Below are positions 7,521 through 15,491 of a DNA stretch of 21,704 bases, one piece after another (position 1 is the first letter of the stretch; the number at the start of each line of letters is the position of its first letter). The stretch is from positions 1 through 21,704 of the forward strand of contig JAYTXD010000036.1 of NCBI GenBank assembly GCA_043743105.1, read 5' to 3'. A model generated the notes under the pieces. The model saw nothing but the letters and a program-made list of their open reading frames with translations. It ran no database searches and was not told the origin of the DNA. This DNA comes from RYN-417 sp043743105 (GTDB taxonomy: Bacteria > Patescibacteriota > Saccharimonadia > Saccharimonadales > JACDBH01). The position numbers and the translations under genes are program-made.

Positions 7521-8135
7521 CTAGCGTGAGTAATATTCTACGATTAATTGCTCTTTGATCTCAGGTTCGGCTTCTTCACGTGTTGGTGTGCCGATAATAT
7601 TGATAGCAAGCTTCTTGCGGTTAACCTTCATCCAGCTCAAGCTGATATCCGGCACCTCTGGGCTTACTTCGTCAATCTTCTGGAAATAACTGTTGCTGGC
7701 GCTGTGTGGGCGGGCAACAATTTCGTCACCTGCTTTAACGCGAATGGATGGAATGTCGACTCTACGACCATTGACCATAAAATGACCGTGAGTGACAAGC
7801 TGACGAGCTGCTGGACGACTTGGTGCAAAGCCTGCGCGGTACACCGCATTGTCTAAGCGCTGTTCTAGCAAGCGAAGTAAAATTTGACCTGACTGGCCCT
7901 GTGCACGGTTTGCTTCAGCCATAAGATTAGAAAATTGTTTTTCTAATAGTCCGTAAAGGCGCTTTACCTTTTGCTTCTCACGAAGCTGTAACGAGTACTG
8001 GCTTGCTTTGTTGCGTTGGTTACGGCCACCCTGCATACCGGGTAGGCTCGTTCGCTTAACCATTGCTTTTAAGGCTTTGGGGTGAAGTGCGTAGCCTTCG
8101 CGACGGCTTTGTTTAACAATTGATGGTTTACTCAT
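7521..8135 (-). CDS. rpsD: 30S ribosomal protein S4 (uS4)
   Basis: A 204-residue 16S rRNA-binding assembly initiator. The S4 domain spans about residues 94-160, with LEQRLDNAVYRAGFAPSR and ARQLVTHGHFMVNGRRVDI. The N-terminal zinc-binding cysteines found in some S4 proteins are absent. The C-terminal segment ends LIVEYYSR, the standard S4 end. GGAGAG precedes the ATG. In many bacteria S4 represses this operon; no clear S4-binding leader is seen here. Confidence 0.97.
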   Translation of the reverse strand: MSKPSIVKQSRREGYALHPKALKAMVKRTSLPGMQGGRNQRNKASQYSLQLREKQKVKRLYGLLEKQFSNLMAEANRAQGQSGQILLRLLEQRLDNAVYRAGFAPSRPAARQLVTHGHFMVNGRRVDIPSIRVKAGDEIVARPHSASNSYFQKIDEVSPEVPDISLSWMKVNRKKLAINIIGTPTREEAEPEIKEQLIVEYYSR

Positions 8136-8138
8136 GGT

Positions 8139-8591
8139 TTAGACTCTCCGTGCTTTCTTTGGACGAACGCCACCGTGTGGCACACCAGTTACATCATGAA
8201 CGGCATCAAGCATGATGCCTGCAACCTGCATAGCGCGGATTGCGGCTTCACGGCCTAGTCCGATGCCTTTAACATAAACGTCTGCCTTTGCAACACCGTG
8301 ATTTTGCCTTGCTTCACTAAGAGCTTTTTCGGCTGCAACTTGTGCTGCATAAGCGGTGCCTTTTTTAGAACCACGGAAGCCACAGGCACCTGCACTTGAA
8401 AATGTAAGGGCTCCGCCTTTAAGGTCCGTAACTGTAATGATTGTGTTATTGAATGTTGCAAGTATGTGCACTTGACCGATCGGTACAGCACGCTTGAGCT
8501 TTTTGCGCTTTGGAGCGGTTGCAACTGGGGCTGCCGTTTGTTCGGTAGTCGTTACGACTTCTTCGGGTGTAGTTGTTTTATCTTCAGCCAT
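8139..8591 (-). CDS. rpsK: 30S ribosomal protein S11 (uS11)
   Basis: A 150-residue platform protein of the small subunit. The core begins at about residue 35 with GQVHILATFNNTIITVTD and includes SSAGACGFRGSKKGTAYAAQ and the terminal GVPHGGVRPKKARRV. A 25-30-residue N-terminal extension rich in Thr, Glu, Val and Ala, then KRKKLKR, makes it longer than the usual 129. The start at 8591 lies 4 bp after the rpsM stop; the ribosome binding site is weak, which suggests coupling to rpsM. Confidence 0.96.
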   Translation of the reverse strand: MAEDKTTTPEEVVTTTEQTAAPVATAPKRKKLKRAVPIGQVHILATFNNTIITVTDLKGGALTFSSAGACGFRGSKKGTAYAAQVAAEKALSEARQNHGVAKADVYVKGIGLGREAAIRAMQVAGIMLDAVHDVTGVPHGGVRPKKARRV

Positions 8592-8595
8592 AATA

Positions 8596-8982
8596 TTAAG
8601 TCTTTGCCGCTACTTTCTTAGCTGTGCCACCAACAGTTATTTTCTTACCACGACGAGTACGAGCGTTGGTACGAGTGCGCTGGCCACGAGATGGCAAGTT
8701 AGCCGTATGGCGCATGCCACGGTAAGATTTGATATCTTTCAGACGCTTGATATTGGCAACAACTATACGTTGTAATTCACCTTCTACAGTGTAGTCGGCT
8801 GCAATAACTTCAGTAATACGACCAAGCTCATCATCAGTAAGGCTCTTGACGCGAACGGTCGGGTCTACTTTAGCTTTGGCTATAATAAGTTCGCTTGTCT
8901 TTGGACCAATGCCGTACACATAGGTTAGCGCAATGCCAATTTGCTTTTCAGACGGGATAGTAACACCAGCAATACGTGCCAT
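8596..8982 (-). CDS. rpsM: 30S ribosomal protein S13 (uS13)
   Basis: A 128-residue protein at the subunit interface. It starts MARIAGVTIPSEKQIGIALT and contains YGIGPKTSELI, RLKDIKSYRGMRH and the terminal basic run RGQRTRTNARTRRGK. A short Ala/Lys tail (GGTAKKVAAKT) follows the usual end. The start is 2 bp after the rpmJ stop. Confidence 0.97.
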   Translation of the reverse strand: MARIAGVTIPSEKQIGIALTYVYGIGPKTSELIIAKAKVDPTVRVKSLTDDELGRITEVIAADYTVEGELQRIVVANIKRLKDIKSYRGMRHTANLPSRGQRTRTNARTRRGKKITVGGTAKKVAAKT

Positions 8983-8984
8983 AT

Positions 8985-9101
8985 TTAACCTTGCCTTTGC
9001 TTGTGCTTAGGTTTGAACTTGTTGATGACGTATAAACGTCCTTTGCGTCGGACGATTTTGTCGTCGGGACTCATTTTTTTGATACTCGCACGTACTTTCA
9101 T
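8985..9101 (-). CDS. rpmJ: 50S ribosomal protein L36 (bL36), zinc-free form
   Basis: A 38-residue protein encoded on the minus strand, starting MKVRASIKKMSPDDK and ending PKHKQRQG. The flanks match bL36 exactly, including the invariant HKQRQG end. Three of the four zinc ligands of classical L36 (Cys11, Cys14, Cys27) are replaced by Ser, Asp and Asn; the His is kept. This is a zinc-independent form. A strong GAGGAG site lies 8 nt before the ATG. The position between infA and rpsM is canonical. Confidence 0.95.
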   Translation of the reverse strand: MKVRASIKKMSPDDKIVRRKGRLYVINKFKPKHKQRQG

Positions 9102-9187
9102 ACGGATCGCTCCTCTGTGGTTGGGGTGACACACTGCGTTAATTTAATAATAATTTCCCAGGACTTCCTAGAACTAGCTAAAAAGCG

Positions 9188-9409
9188 CTACGACTTGCGG
9201 TACGTTATCCGACCCTTCGTGAGATCGTAAGGTGTCAATTCTACCGTCACGCTGTCTCCTGGCACGATACGGATAAAGTGCTTACGCATCTTACCTGCAA
9301 CGTGTGCAATGATTTGATGGCCATTCTCAAGTTCGACTCGGAACTGCGTGCCCGGTAAGGTTTCGATTATCGTACCGGATAGTTCTATGACTTCCTTGTT
9401 TTTGACCAT
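9188..9409 (-). CDS. infA: Translation initiation factor IF-1
   Basis: A 73-residue OB-fold protein that binds the ribosomal A site during initiation. ETLPGTQFRVELENGHQIIAH and KHFIRIVPGDSVTVELTPYDLTKGRI-type sequence identify it. The ATG at 9409 is chosen because it gives the normal N-terminus (MVKNKEVIEL). A TTG at 9418 in frame would add three residues. No Shine-Dalgarno site is seen, and a TATAAT box lies only 15 nt upstream. An 86-bp gap separates it from rpmJ. adk and map, often between secY and infA, are absent. Confidence 0.95.
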   Translation of the reverse strand: MVKNKEVIELSGTIIETLPGTQFRVELENGHQIIAHVAGKMRKHFIRIVPGDSVTVELTPYDLTKGRITYRKS

Positions 9410-9424
9410 AAATATCAATTGTTA

Positions 9425-9454
9425 ATTATAGCAGATAGGACAACACATTGTAAA
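9425..9454 (-). promoter_or_regulatory. Promoter for the infA-rpmJ-rpsM-rpsK-rpsD-rpoA part of the operon
   Basis: On the minus strand TTTACA (-35, 9449-9454) is followed after 18 bp by TATAAT (-10, 9425-9430). The -10 is a perfect consensus. It lies in the secY-infA gap, so the downstream genes can be transcribed independently of secY. The predicted start is about 8 nt before the infA ATG. Confidence 0.7.
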
Positions 9455-9471
9455 GGGTTTGGTGCCTTTTA

Positions 9472-10965
9472 TTACTCTGTTACGCTTTTGGCTTTTTTAG
9501 TGCGCCTGAACAATCGTTTTTTTGGCTTAGTATCAGCGTCGTCTTCGCCACCAAAATAGGTTGGCTCAGCGTATTGGTCATAAGTAACCATAAGAGCACG
9601 AGATTCAACCGCACGTAGCGTCTCTAGTGCCACAGAAACCAGGATTAAGATACTCGTCCCTCCAATGGCAATATTAACTTTTAAGAACGCTTGCGCAAGA
9701 ATCGGTAACAGCGCCAGCAGACCCAGTGAAAGTGATCCAAACAGTGTGAGACGGTTTACTACTTTACTCAAATATTTTTCAGTTTGCTTTCCGGCTCGAA
9801 CTTCACCAATAAAGCCACCTTGTTGTTGCAGGTTTTCTGATATTTCTTTGGAGTTGAAGGTCACGCTTGTATAGAAGAATGTAAACAACACAACCAACAC
9901 AAAGTACACAATTGGGTAAATATACGGCGTAAACCCACCAACAGCAAAGGTGTTTGAACTTGGGTTCTGAAACCATGTAACTAGGTGCTTGCCAAGCGTT
10001 GCCCACTTAACTGTAGTAGAAGAACTGAGGATTTGTCCCACATAGCTTGGTACACTCAGGAATGCTACGGCAAAGATAATTGGGATTACACCCGCCGCAA
10101 TCAGTTTAATCGGCAAGATGGTCGTAACACCCCCGTAGGCACGAGACCCTTGCACGCGTTTAGCATAGTTAACTGTGACGTTTCTAGCAGCCTCGTTAAT
10201 TTTAACTACCAGCCAGGTTACGAGCACAATCGATGAAATCAAAATTACGGCATAATAAAACGCCGTACGGTTAAATGGTAAGTTTACTCCCAAGATATGC
10301 CACTTATGAGCACCGTCGTAAACGCTTCCAACAATGTCACTAATTGTCTTCGGTAGACCGCTAACGATACCAACTGTAATGACCAGACTAATACCGTTAC
10401 CAACACTCTGCTCTGTTATAAGCTCACCAAGCCACATGAGTATCATCGAACCCCCTGTAAGAGCAGCCACCATAAGAACCCACTGTGCCAGCGTTGCTCC
10501 AGCTGTAATATCACCGAGGCCAGAATAGCTACTTGCCACCTGGCGAACAAGATAGATCATACCGATTGACTGAATAATAGCTAACGGAAACGCAATCATT
10601 CGTGTGTACTGGTTTAACTTCTTGCGTCCAAATTCACCCTCTTTGTTGAGGGCTTCAAGTTTTGGAATGGCGCGAGTTAAAAGCTGAATGATGATAGAGG
10701 CATTTATGTACGGGCCCATTCCAACAAGCATTATCGAAAAGTTCGCCAGCGCACCACCAGACAGAACGTTAATAAAGCTCACCAATGACGATGACTGCGC
10801 TGAGTTAAACGCGTTTTGAATGATTTGCTTGAGCGTTTCAGGGTTACTCAGAGGGATAGGTACGTGTGCTAGAAAACGAAATACTAGCAACATGCCAAGC
10901 ACTGCTAAGATACGCTTTCGCATATCTGCATTTTTTAATGACAAACTAATCGTTTTCCAGTTCAC
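9472..10965 (-). CDS. secY: Preprotein translocase channel subunit SecY
   Basis: The pore protein of the Sec translocon, with ten membrane helices expected for the family. FRFLAHVPIPLSNP near the N-terminus, GALANFSIMLVGMGPYINASI, the SVGNGISLVITVGI segment and KRVQGSRAYGG are family marks. At 497 residues it is longer than the usual 430-445; a charged C-terminal tail of about 45 residues (PKKRLFRRTKKAK) accounts for part of this. The start is GTG at 10965, preceded by the strong site GGGGAAAAGG. The 70-bp gap to rplO holds short overlapping hairpins (for example 11014-11026) but no clear terminator. Confidence 0.96.
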   Translation of the reverse strand: MNWKTISLSLKNADMRKRILAVLGMLLVFRFLAHVPIPLSNPETLKQIIQNAFNSAQSSSLVSFINVLSGGALANFSIMLVGMGPYINASIIIQLLTRAIPKLEALNKEGEFGRKKLNQYTRMIAFPLAIIQSIGMIYLVRQVASSYSGLGDITAGATLAQWVLMVAALTGGSMILMWLGELITEQSVGNGISLVITVGIVSGLPKTISDIVGSVYDGAHKWHILGVNLPFNRTAFYYAVILISSIVLVTWLVVKINEAARNVTVNYAKRVQGSRAYGGVTTILPIKLIAAGVIPIIFAVAFLSVPSYVGQILSSSTTVKWATLGKHLVTWFQNPSSNTFAVGGFTPYIYPIVYFVLVVLFTFFYTSVTFNSKEISENLQQQGGFIGEVRAGKQTEKYLSKVVNRLTLFGSLSLGLLALLPILAQAFLKVNIAIGGTSILILVSVALETLRAVESRALMVTYDQYAEPTYFGGEDDADTKPKKRLFRRTKKAKSVTE

Positions 10966-11035
10966 GCCTTTTCCCCTTTGGTAATTAGTCTAACAAGTAT
11001 TTAAGCGTATTTAGGCAATTTTTGCCAGCAAAACT

Positions 11036-11509
11036 CTAGGCTTCTTTGGTAATTTTAGCTTCGCGAGCAACCTGTGTGGTAGCCGTAAAACTGCCGCCAG
11101 CCGCTGTTACGGCTTCAATTGCAGACTTGGTAGCTAGTTGCAATTTAACAACATGTTTAGCAGTAACTTTGCCGTTGCTAATGAGCTTAACGATGCTGTG
11201 CGGGCTGGCAATGAGTCCCGCTTCAAATGCGCTGAAGTTGTCTACAGTACCTTTAATCTTCGCAAGGTCGCCAAGACCAACAAGTTCTGGCTTAATGTGA
11301 TGGCTCTTAAAGCCACGGAGCTTTGGCAAGCGCTGCATAAGTGGGTTCTGACCACCCTCAAAACCTGGACGGCGTGATGAACCTGTACGTGAGCCGTAGC
11401 CTTTTGTACCGCGTCCTGCAGTTTTGCCTTGACCAGCGGCAATACCACGACCGACGCGACTTTTGCCTTTACCTAATTTTGTTGTGGTTGTGAGTTCGTT
11501 AAACTTCAT
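11036..11509 (-). CDS. rplO: 50S ribosomal protein L15 (uL15)
   Basis: A 157-residue late-assembly protein of the large subunit. The N-terminal Gly-rich region (GKGKSRVGRGIAAGQGKTAGRGTKGYGSR-like) and FEGGQNPLMQRLPKLRGF identify it. The start codon directly follows the rpsE stop with no spacer, so rpmD (L30), which normally sits here, is missing. It ends in TAG. Confidence 0.97.
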   Translation of the reverse strand: MKFNELTTTTKLGKGKSRVGRGIAAGQGKTAGRGTKGYGSRTGSSRRPGFEGGQNPLMQRLPKLRGFKSHHIKPELVGLGDLAKIKGTVDNFSAFEAGLIASPHSIVKLISNGKVTAKHVVKLQLATKSAIEAVTAAGGSFTATTQVAREAKITKEA

Positions 11510-12088
11510 TTATTTAGCCTCCGCAGTTGCTGCTGTAGGTTTTGCTTTAGCGGCAACTTTTTTAGCTGTCTCGTCTTTGGTTGCAAGACGCGTCGTAACC
11601 CAGTTTTTGCTTGCTTCGAGCTGTTCGAGTGCCGCTAGTGTTGCATAGGCTGTGTTAATCTTGTTGGTTGATCCGAGTGATTTACTCAGCACGTTACTAA
11701 CGCCAGCAACTTCTAGGATGGTACGTACTACACCGCCTGCTATCAGACCAGTACCAGCGCTAGCTGGTTTGATCATAATCTTGGCGCCACCTACACGGCC
11801 AAGAGCTTCGTGCGGTATAGTACCTTTGTAGAGATTAACATTCATCATGTGCTTTTTAGCAACTTCTGTAGCTTTGGTAACAGCAGAAGTAACATCGGCA
11901 CCTTTTGCTATACCTACACCTACTTTATGCTTGCGATCACCTACGACAACGAGTGCTTGGAAACGGAAGCGGCGGCCACCCTTAACTACTCGTGCAACAC
12001 GATTGATGTGGATGATACGCTCATCAAATTGCTTCTCTTCTTGAGGTTCTTGTGGACGTCTGCGGTCATTGTTCTTTGATGGGTTCAT
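11510..12088 (-). CDS. rpsE: 30S ribosomal protein S5 (uS5)
   Basis: A 192-residue protein with the double-stranded RNA-binding S5 domain: VARVVKGGRRFRFQALVVVGD and VGVGIAKGADVTSAVTKA. The C-terminal part has IMIKPASAGTGLIAGGVVRTI and GVSNVLSKSLGSTN. A C-terminal Ala/Lys/Thr tail (KKVAAKAKPTAATAEAK) extends past the usual end. Its ATG overlaps the rplR stop (TAATG). Confidence 0.97.
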   Translation of the reverse strand: MNPSKNNDRRRPQEPQEEKQFDERIIHINRVARVVKGGRRFRFQALVVVGDRKHKVGVGIAKGADVTSAVTKATEVAKKHMMNVNLYKGTIPHEALGRVGGAKIMIKPASAGTGLIAGGVVRTILEVAGVSNVLSKSLGSTNKINTAYATLAALEQLEASKNWVTTRLATKDETAKKVAAKAKPTAATAEAK

Positions 12089-12444
12089 TAGAATTCAAGT
12101 CCTCCTGCACGTGCAGCTTCTGCCAGTGCTTTAACGCGGCCATGATACTGACGACCACTGCGGTCAAATACCACTTTCGTGACTTTAGCAGCTTTGGCCT
12201 TCTTTGCAATTTCGGTTCCTGCCCATGCAGCTTTTTCGGTCATCGTGCCTTTTACAGCCTTTTGGCCAACGGTAGTCATTGCAGCGAGGGTTGTACCTTT
12301 GCTGTCGTCAATAATCTGCGCGGTAATGTGCAAGTTACTGATGTAGACGCACAAACGTGGACGTTCTGTGGTGCCAATAACAATTGCACGGATACGGTTT
12401 TTGCGCTGAGCGCGGGTATGTAGTTTTTTAGCTAGTGTATTCAT
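12088..12444 (-). CDS. rplR: 50S ribosomal protein L18 (uL18)
   Basis: A 118-residue 5S rRNA-binding protein. RAQRKNRIRAIVIGTTERPRL at the start (conserved core RIR..I.GT.ERPRL), VYISNLHITAQIIDD, and the C-terminal VVFDRSGRQYHGRVKALAEAARAGGLEF-type end are diagnostic. It follows rplF by two bases and overlaps rpsE. Confidence 0.97.
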   Translation of the reverse strand: MNTLAKKLHTRAQRKNRIRAIVIGTTERPRLCVYISNLHITAQIIDDSKGTTLAAMTTVGQKAVKGTMTEKAAWAGTEIAKKAKAAKVTKVVFDRSGRQYHGRVKALAEAARAGGLEF

Positions 12445-12446
12445 GG

Positions 12447-12986
12447 CTATTTCTCTTTTCCTGACTTACCGGACTTGCGGATAATGCGCTCACCGACATA
12501 CTTAATACCTTTGCCCTTATATGGCTCTGGCTTCTTGAGCTTGCGGATGTCTGCAGCTATTTGACCTACCTGTTGCTTGTCGATACCACTGATAGTAATG
12601 ACGTTTTGCTCAAGTTTTGTTTGGATACCAGTAGGAATCTTAAAAATAACGTCGTGCGAGAAGCCTAGGTTTAACTTAAGGTCCTGGCCTTGGGCTGCAA
12701 CGCGGTAACCAACACCGTTGATTTCAAGTTGTTTTGAAAATCCTGTAGTAACACCAACGACCATGTTGTTGACAAGTGTGCGCATTAAACCATGCTTTGC
12801 ACGATTCTTTGGCTCATCGTTTTCACGAGTAACGACTGCTTCGTTTTCGTTGATAGTCACCGTAATACCAGGAAGTAGTACCTGACTGAGTGATCCTTTT
12901 GAACCATTCACGGTAACAGCTTCTTGGTCGACAGTGATTGTCACACCGGATGGAATTGGGATAGGTAGTTTTCCTATACGACTCAT
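12447..12986 (-). CDS. rplF: 50S ribosomal protein L6 (uL6)
   Basis: A 179-residue protein with two L6 repeats, located near the elongation factor binding site. MSRIGKLPIPIPSGVTI at the start and the conserved PEPYKGKGIKYVGERIIRK near the end identify it. AAGGAGAAAGC is a strong ribosome binding site for the ATG at 12986. Length equals the family standard. Confidence 0.97.
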   Translation of the reverse strand: MSRIGKLPIPIPSGVTITVDQEAVTVNGSKGSLSQVLLPGITVTINENEAVVTRENDEPKNRAKHGLMRTLVNNMVVGVTTGFSKQLEINGVGYRVAAQGQDLKLNLGFSHDVIFKIPTGIQTKLEQNVITISGIDKQQVGQIAADIRKLKKPEPYKGKGIKYVGERIIRKSGKSGKEK

Positions 12987-12997
12987 GAGCTTTCTCC

Positions 12998-13402
12998 TTA
13001 AAACACTTTACAAATTAATTCACCGCCAAGGTGCTGTTGCTTGGCATCTTTGCCAATCATAAGACCCTTAGAAGTGCTGACGACGACAATACCGCGTCCA
13101 CGCTTGATTACTGGGATTTCTTCGGCACTGCTGTACCAACGACGCCCTGGACGGCTCAGGCGTTCGATTTCGTTAATGCGAGCGTTGCTGTCTTCGGAAT
13201 TGATAGTAATGGTGAGCTGCTTATAGCCCTCTGCGTCAGTACCAACTTCAAAGGTGTCTATAAAATTCTGGTCTTTCAATACTTTAGCAACTGCAACTTT
13301 AAGGTTACTGTGAGGCATTGCTACAACATTCTTACGTACGCCAATGGCGTTTCTAATGCGTGTAAGCATGTCGGCAATTGGATCGGTCGTGATTATGCTC
13401 AT
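12998..13402 (-). CDS. rpsH: 30S ribosomal protein S8 (uS8)
   Basis: A 134-residue central-domain 16S rRNA-binding protein. DPIADMLTRIRNA at the start, LSRPGRRWYSSAEEIPVI and RGRGIVVVSTSKGLMIGKDA at the end are standard. In E. coli S8 represses this operon at an rplE site; no copy of that site was recognised here. Length is slightly above the usual 130. Confidence 0.97.
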   Translation of the reverse strand: MSIITTDPIADMLTRIRNAIGVRKNVVAMPHSNLKVAVAKVLKDQNFIDTFEVGTDAEGYKQLTITINSEDSNARINEIERLSRPGRRWYSSAEEIPVIKRGRGIVVVSTSKGLMIGKDAKQQHLGGELICKVF

Positions 13403-13406
13403 AATA

Positions 13407-13676
13407 TTACCAGCTCGCTTTCGTTACGCCCGGAATTTCGCCTTTAACAGCGTGTTCGCGGAAGCTTAAACGACTTAGGCCAAACATGCGCATGTAGGCG
13501 CGTGGGCGACCAGTTTCTGAACAACGGTTCTTGAAACGTGTTGGGCTACTATTGCGTGGCAATTTAGCCAAGCCATCAAGATCACCGAGTGCTTTAAGCT
13601 CAGCGCGCTTTGCAGCGTACTGCTTAATCATTTTTTTACGCTTTTCGTCGCGTATAATGCTAGATTTCTTAGCCAT
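13407..13676 (-). CDS. rpsN: 30S ribosomal protein S14 (uS14), zinc-free form
   Basis: An 89-residue S14 of the long, cysteine-poor type. The start MAKKSSIIRDEKRKKM at 13676 is chosen over an in-frame upstream start because it is the family N-terminus and has AAGGGAGAT upstream. RFKNRCSETGRPRAYMRMFGLSR and the terminal GEIPGVTKASW are diagnostic. Only one Cys is present, so the CxxC pairs of the zinc form are lacking. Confidence 0.95.
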   Translation of the reverse strand: MAKKSSIIRDEKRKKMIKQYAAKRAELKALGDLDGLAKLPRNSSPTRFKNRCSETGRPRAYMRMFGLSRLSFREHAVKGEIPGVTKASW

Positions 13677-13677
13677 A

Positions 13678-14271
13678 TTATCTATCTCCCTTTTCAAATG
13701 GCATACCAAATTTGGTAAGCAAAGCGCGTGCGTGCGCTGGCTCAGTTGATTTGATCGTAAATATTACTTGTAAACCGTGTGGGGTAGTCGTTTCTTCAAA
13801 CGTTAGTTCTGGAAATACTGACTGTTCCGTAAGACCAAGTGCGTAGTTGCCTTGGCGGTCAAATGCTTTTGCACTGACGCCGTGGAAGTCACGCAGTCGA
13901 GGCAGTACGATGTTTACAAGGCGGTCCATGAATTCGTACATACGATCGCCGCGAAGTGTCACTTTCAAACCAATTTTGTTGCCTTCACGAAGCTTGAAAC
14001 TTGCGATTGAGAGTTTTGCAACTGTTTCGACAGGCTGTTGGCCGGTAATCTTCTTCAAGGTATTTGCGGCTACTTCAATTAGTTTTTTGTCGTCTTTAGC
14101 GCGGCCAAGACCAACGTTAAGCGTAATTTTCTCGAGTTTTGGTACCTGATGAACATTTGTCAGACCGAGATCTTTCAAAAGTTCTTTCGCATACTCAGTT
14201 TTGTAAAGAGTCTTAAGCCTGGCTTCTGTTGTTGTTTGCTTTGCTGTTTTAGCAGCGGTTTTAGTGGCCAT
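13678..14271 (-). CDS. rplE: 50S ribosomal protein L5 (uL5)
   Basis: A 197-residue protein of the central protuberance that contacts 5S rRNA and P-site tRNA. VPKLEKITLNVGLG, KLREGNKIGLKVTLRG and RLRDFHGVSAKAFD identify it. An Ala/Lys/Thr-rich N-terminal extension of about 17 residues makes it longer than the usual 180. The start overlaps the rplX stop (TAATG) and has a strong AAAGGAGATC site. Confidence 0.97.
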   Translation of the reverse strand: MATKTAAKTAKQTTTEARLKTLYKTEYAKELLKDLGLTNVHQVPKLEKITLNVGLGRAKDDKKLIEVAANTLKKITGQQPVETVAKLSIASFKLREGNKIGLKVTLRGDRMYEFMDRLVNIVLPRLRDFHGVSAKAFDRQGNYALGLTEQSVFPELTFEETTTPHGLQVIFTIKSTEPAHARALLTKFGMPFEKGDR

Positions 14272-14618
14272 TACTTGATCTCCTTTCCTGAGCGCTTGAA
14301 TACGCGAGTCTTAACACCTTTAGCGTCAATTTTGTGCTCAATCTTGCTTGCCTTTTTACTGGTTGGTTCAACGATTCCAACTTTACTTACCCAAATTGGT
14401 TTGGTAAGCTCAACAATATCGCCCTGTGGGTGCGCGCGGTTCGGCTTAACGTGCTTTTTAACGATGTTAATGCCTTCGACGGTTACTTTGTTGTCGTATG
14501 GATGCGTGGCCATGACCTTGCCAGTCTTGCCTTTATATTTACCACTACGGACAACGACTGTGTCACCTACTTTGAGACGGATCTTAAATACCGTCTTCTT
14601 TAAAGCTAAATTATTCAT
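14271..14618 (-). CDS. rplX: 50S ribosomal protein L24 (uL24)
   Basis: A 115-residue assembly-initiator protein with a KOW motif: KVGDTVVVRSGKYKGKTGKV at about residues 16-35. The segments VEGINIVKKHVKPN and KPIWVSKVGIV follow the family pattern. The ATG directly follows the TAG of rplN. Confidence 0.96.
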   Translation of the reverse strand: MNNLALKKTVFKIRLKVGDTVVVRSGKYKGKTGKVMATHPYDNKVTVEGINIVKKHVKPNRAHPQGDIVELTKPIWVSKVGIVEPTSKKASKIEHKIDAKGVKTRVFKRSGKEIK

Positions 14619-14987
14619 CTAGAGAACCTCCGGTGCAAGGCTGATGATCTTGGCGTAGCCCTGGTCACGCAGTTCACGTGGGACGGGTCCAAAAATACGA
14701 GTGCCTTTTGGCAATTTGTCATCACCGATAATGACTGCAGCGTTATCGTCGAAACGTATTGTTGATCCATCTGGGCGACGAATTGCGTTACGGGTGCGAA
14801 CAACAACTGCCTTAACGACTGACTTTTTCTTTACCTGACCACTTGGGTTGGCTTGCTTAACGGTTGCGACAATGACATCACCAACGTGTGCGTAACGACG
14901 ACGAGTTCCACCAAGTACACGGATACAAAGGATTTCTTTAGCGCCAGAGTTATCGGCTACTAAAAGTCGCGATTCTTGTTGGATCAT
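14619..14987 (-). CDS. rplN: 50S ribosomal protein L14 (uL14)
   Basis: A 122-residue subunit-interface protein, exactly the family length. MIQQESRLLVADNSGAKEI at the start, VVVRTRNAIRRPDGSTIRFDDN and GTRIFGPVPRELRDQGYAK identify it. AGGAG lies before the ATG, which overlaps the rpsQ stop (TAATG). Confidence 0.98.
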   Translation of the reverse strand: MIQQESRLLVADNSGAKEILCIRVLGGTRRRYAHVGDVIVATVKQANPSGQVKKKSVVKAVVVRTRNAIRRPDGSTIRFDDNAAVIIGDDKLPKGTRIFGPVPRELRDQGYAKIISLAPEVL

Positions 14988-15289
14988 TATACTTTCTCCT
15001 CTGTCTTGGCTGGCTTTTCGACAACTGCTTCTGGTTCAACATGCAAGATCTTCGCGGTTTCGACTACTTTGCTAAGCGTAAAGCGCTTGCGAGCTGAAAG
15101 TGGACGGCATTCGGTAATTTCTACCTTGTCACCTAGCTTTGCAGAGTTTTTTTCGTCATGAGCCATAATTTTCTGGGTAACAGAATACTGCTTTTTATAA
15201 ATAGGGTGTGTTTTACGGGTATGCACGGTAATGACAATGGTTTTATCGCCCTTGTCGCTCGTAACAGTACCAACTAAAGTGCGCGACAT
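14987..15289 (-). CDS. rpsQ: 30S ribosomal protein S17 (uS17)
   Basis: A 100-residue 16S rRNA-binding protein of OB fold. LVGTVTSDKGDKTIVI, HPIYKKQ and GDKVEITECRPLSARKRF are diagnostic. A C-terminal tail rich in Glu, Lys, Val and Pro (VVEKPAKTEEKV) exceeds the usual end. AAGGAGG precedes the ATG, which overlaps the rpmC stop. Confidence 0.97.
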   Translation of the reverse strand: MSRTLVGTVTSDKGDKTIVITVHTRKTHPIYKKQYSVTQKIMAHDEKNSAKLGDKVEITECRPLSARKRFTLSKVVETAKILHVEPEAVVEKPAKTEEKV

Positions 15290-15489
15290 TATAGGGCCTC
15301 CTTCATGAGCTGTTCGCCTAGGACTGTTAATATACGGGCCAAATCTTTACGTTTGACTCTAACAATCCGTACGTTTTGAACTTCGCCAACGTGCATCCGA
15401 CGCTTTAGTTCCGCAATTTCTTCGCGGAGCACAGTAGCGCTAGTTGCCAGTTCGGCAGTTGATTGTTTACGGATATCAGTAATTTTCAT
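15289..15489 (-). CDS. rpmC: 50S ribosomal protein L29 (uL29)
   Basis: A 66-residue two-helix protein near the tunnel exit, where chaperones and SRP dock. MKITDIRKQSTAEL, then LREEIAELKRRMHVGEVQN, then RVKRKDLARILTVLGE match the family. AAGGAGGT is an almost full anti-16S match before the ATG. It lies between rplP and rpsQ as expected. Confidence 0.95.
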   Translation of the reverse strand: MKITDIRKQSTAELATSATVLREEIAELKRRMHVGEVQNVRIVRVKRKDLARILTVLGEQLMKEAL

Positions 15490-15491
15490 GA

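Noticed and set aside
11014..11026. GGCAA/TTGCC hairpin between rplO and secY as a terminator
   Set aside because: The stem is only 5 bp and no T tract follows on the minus strand; it competes with a second weak hairpin.
13677..13709. N-terminal extension of S14 by 11 residues into rplE
   Set aside because: MAKKS at 13676 is the family start and has a good ribosome binding site.
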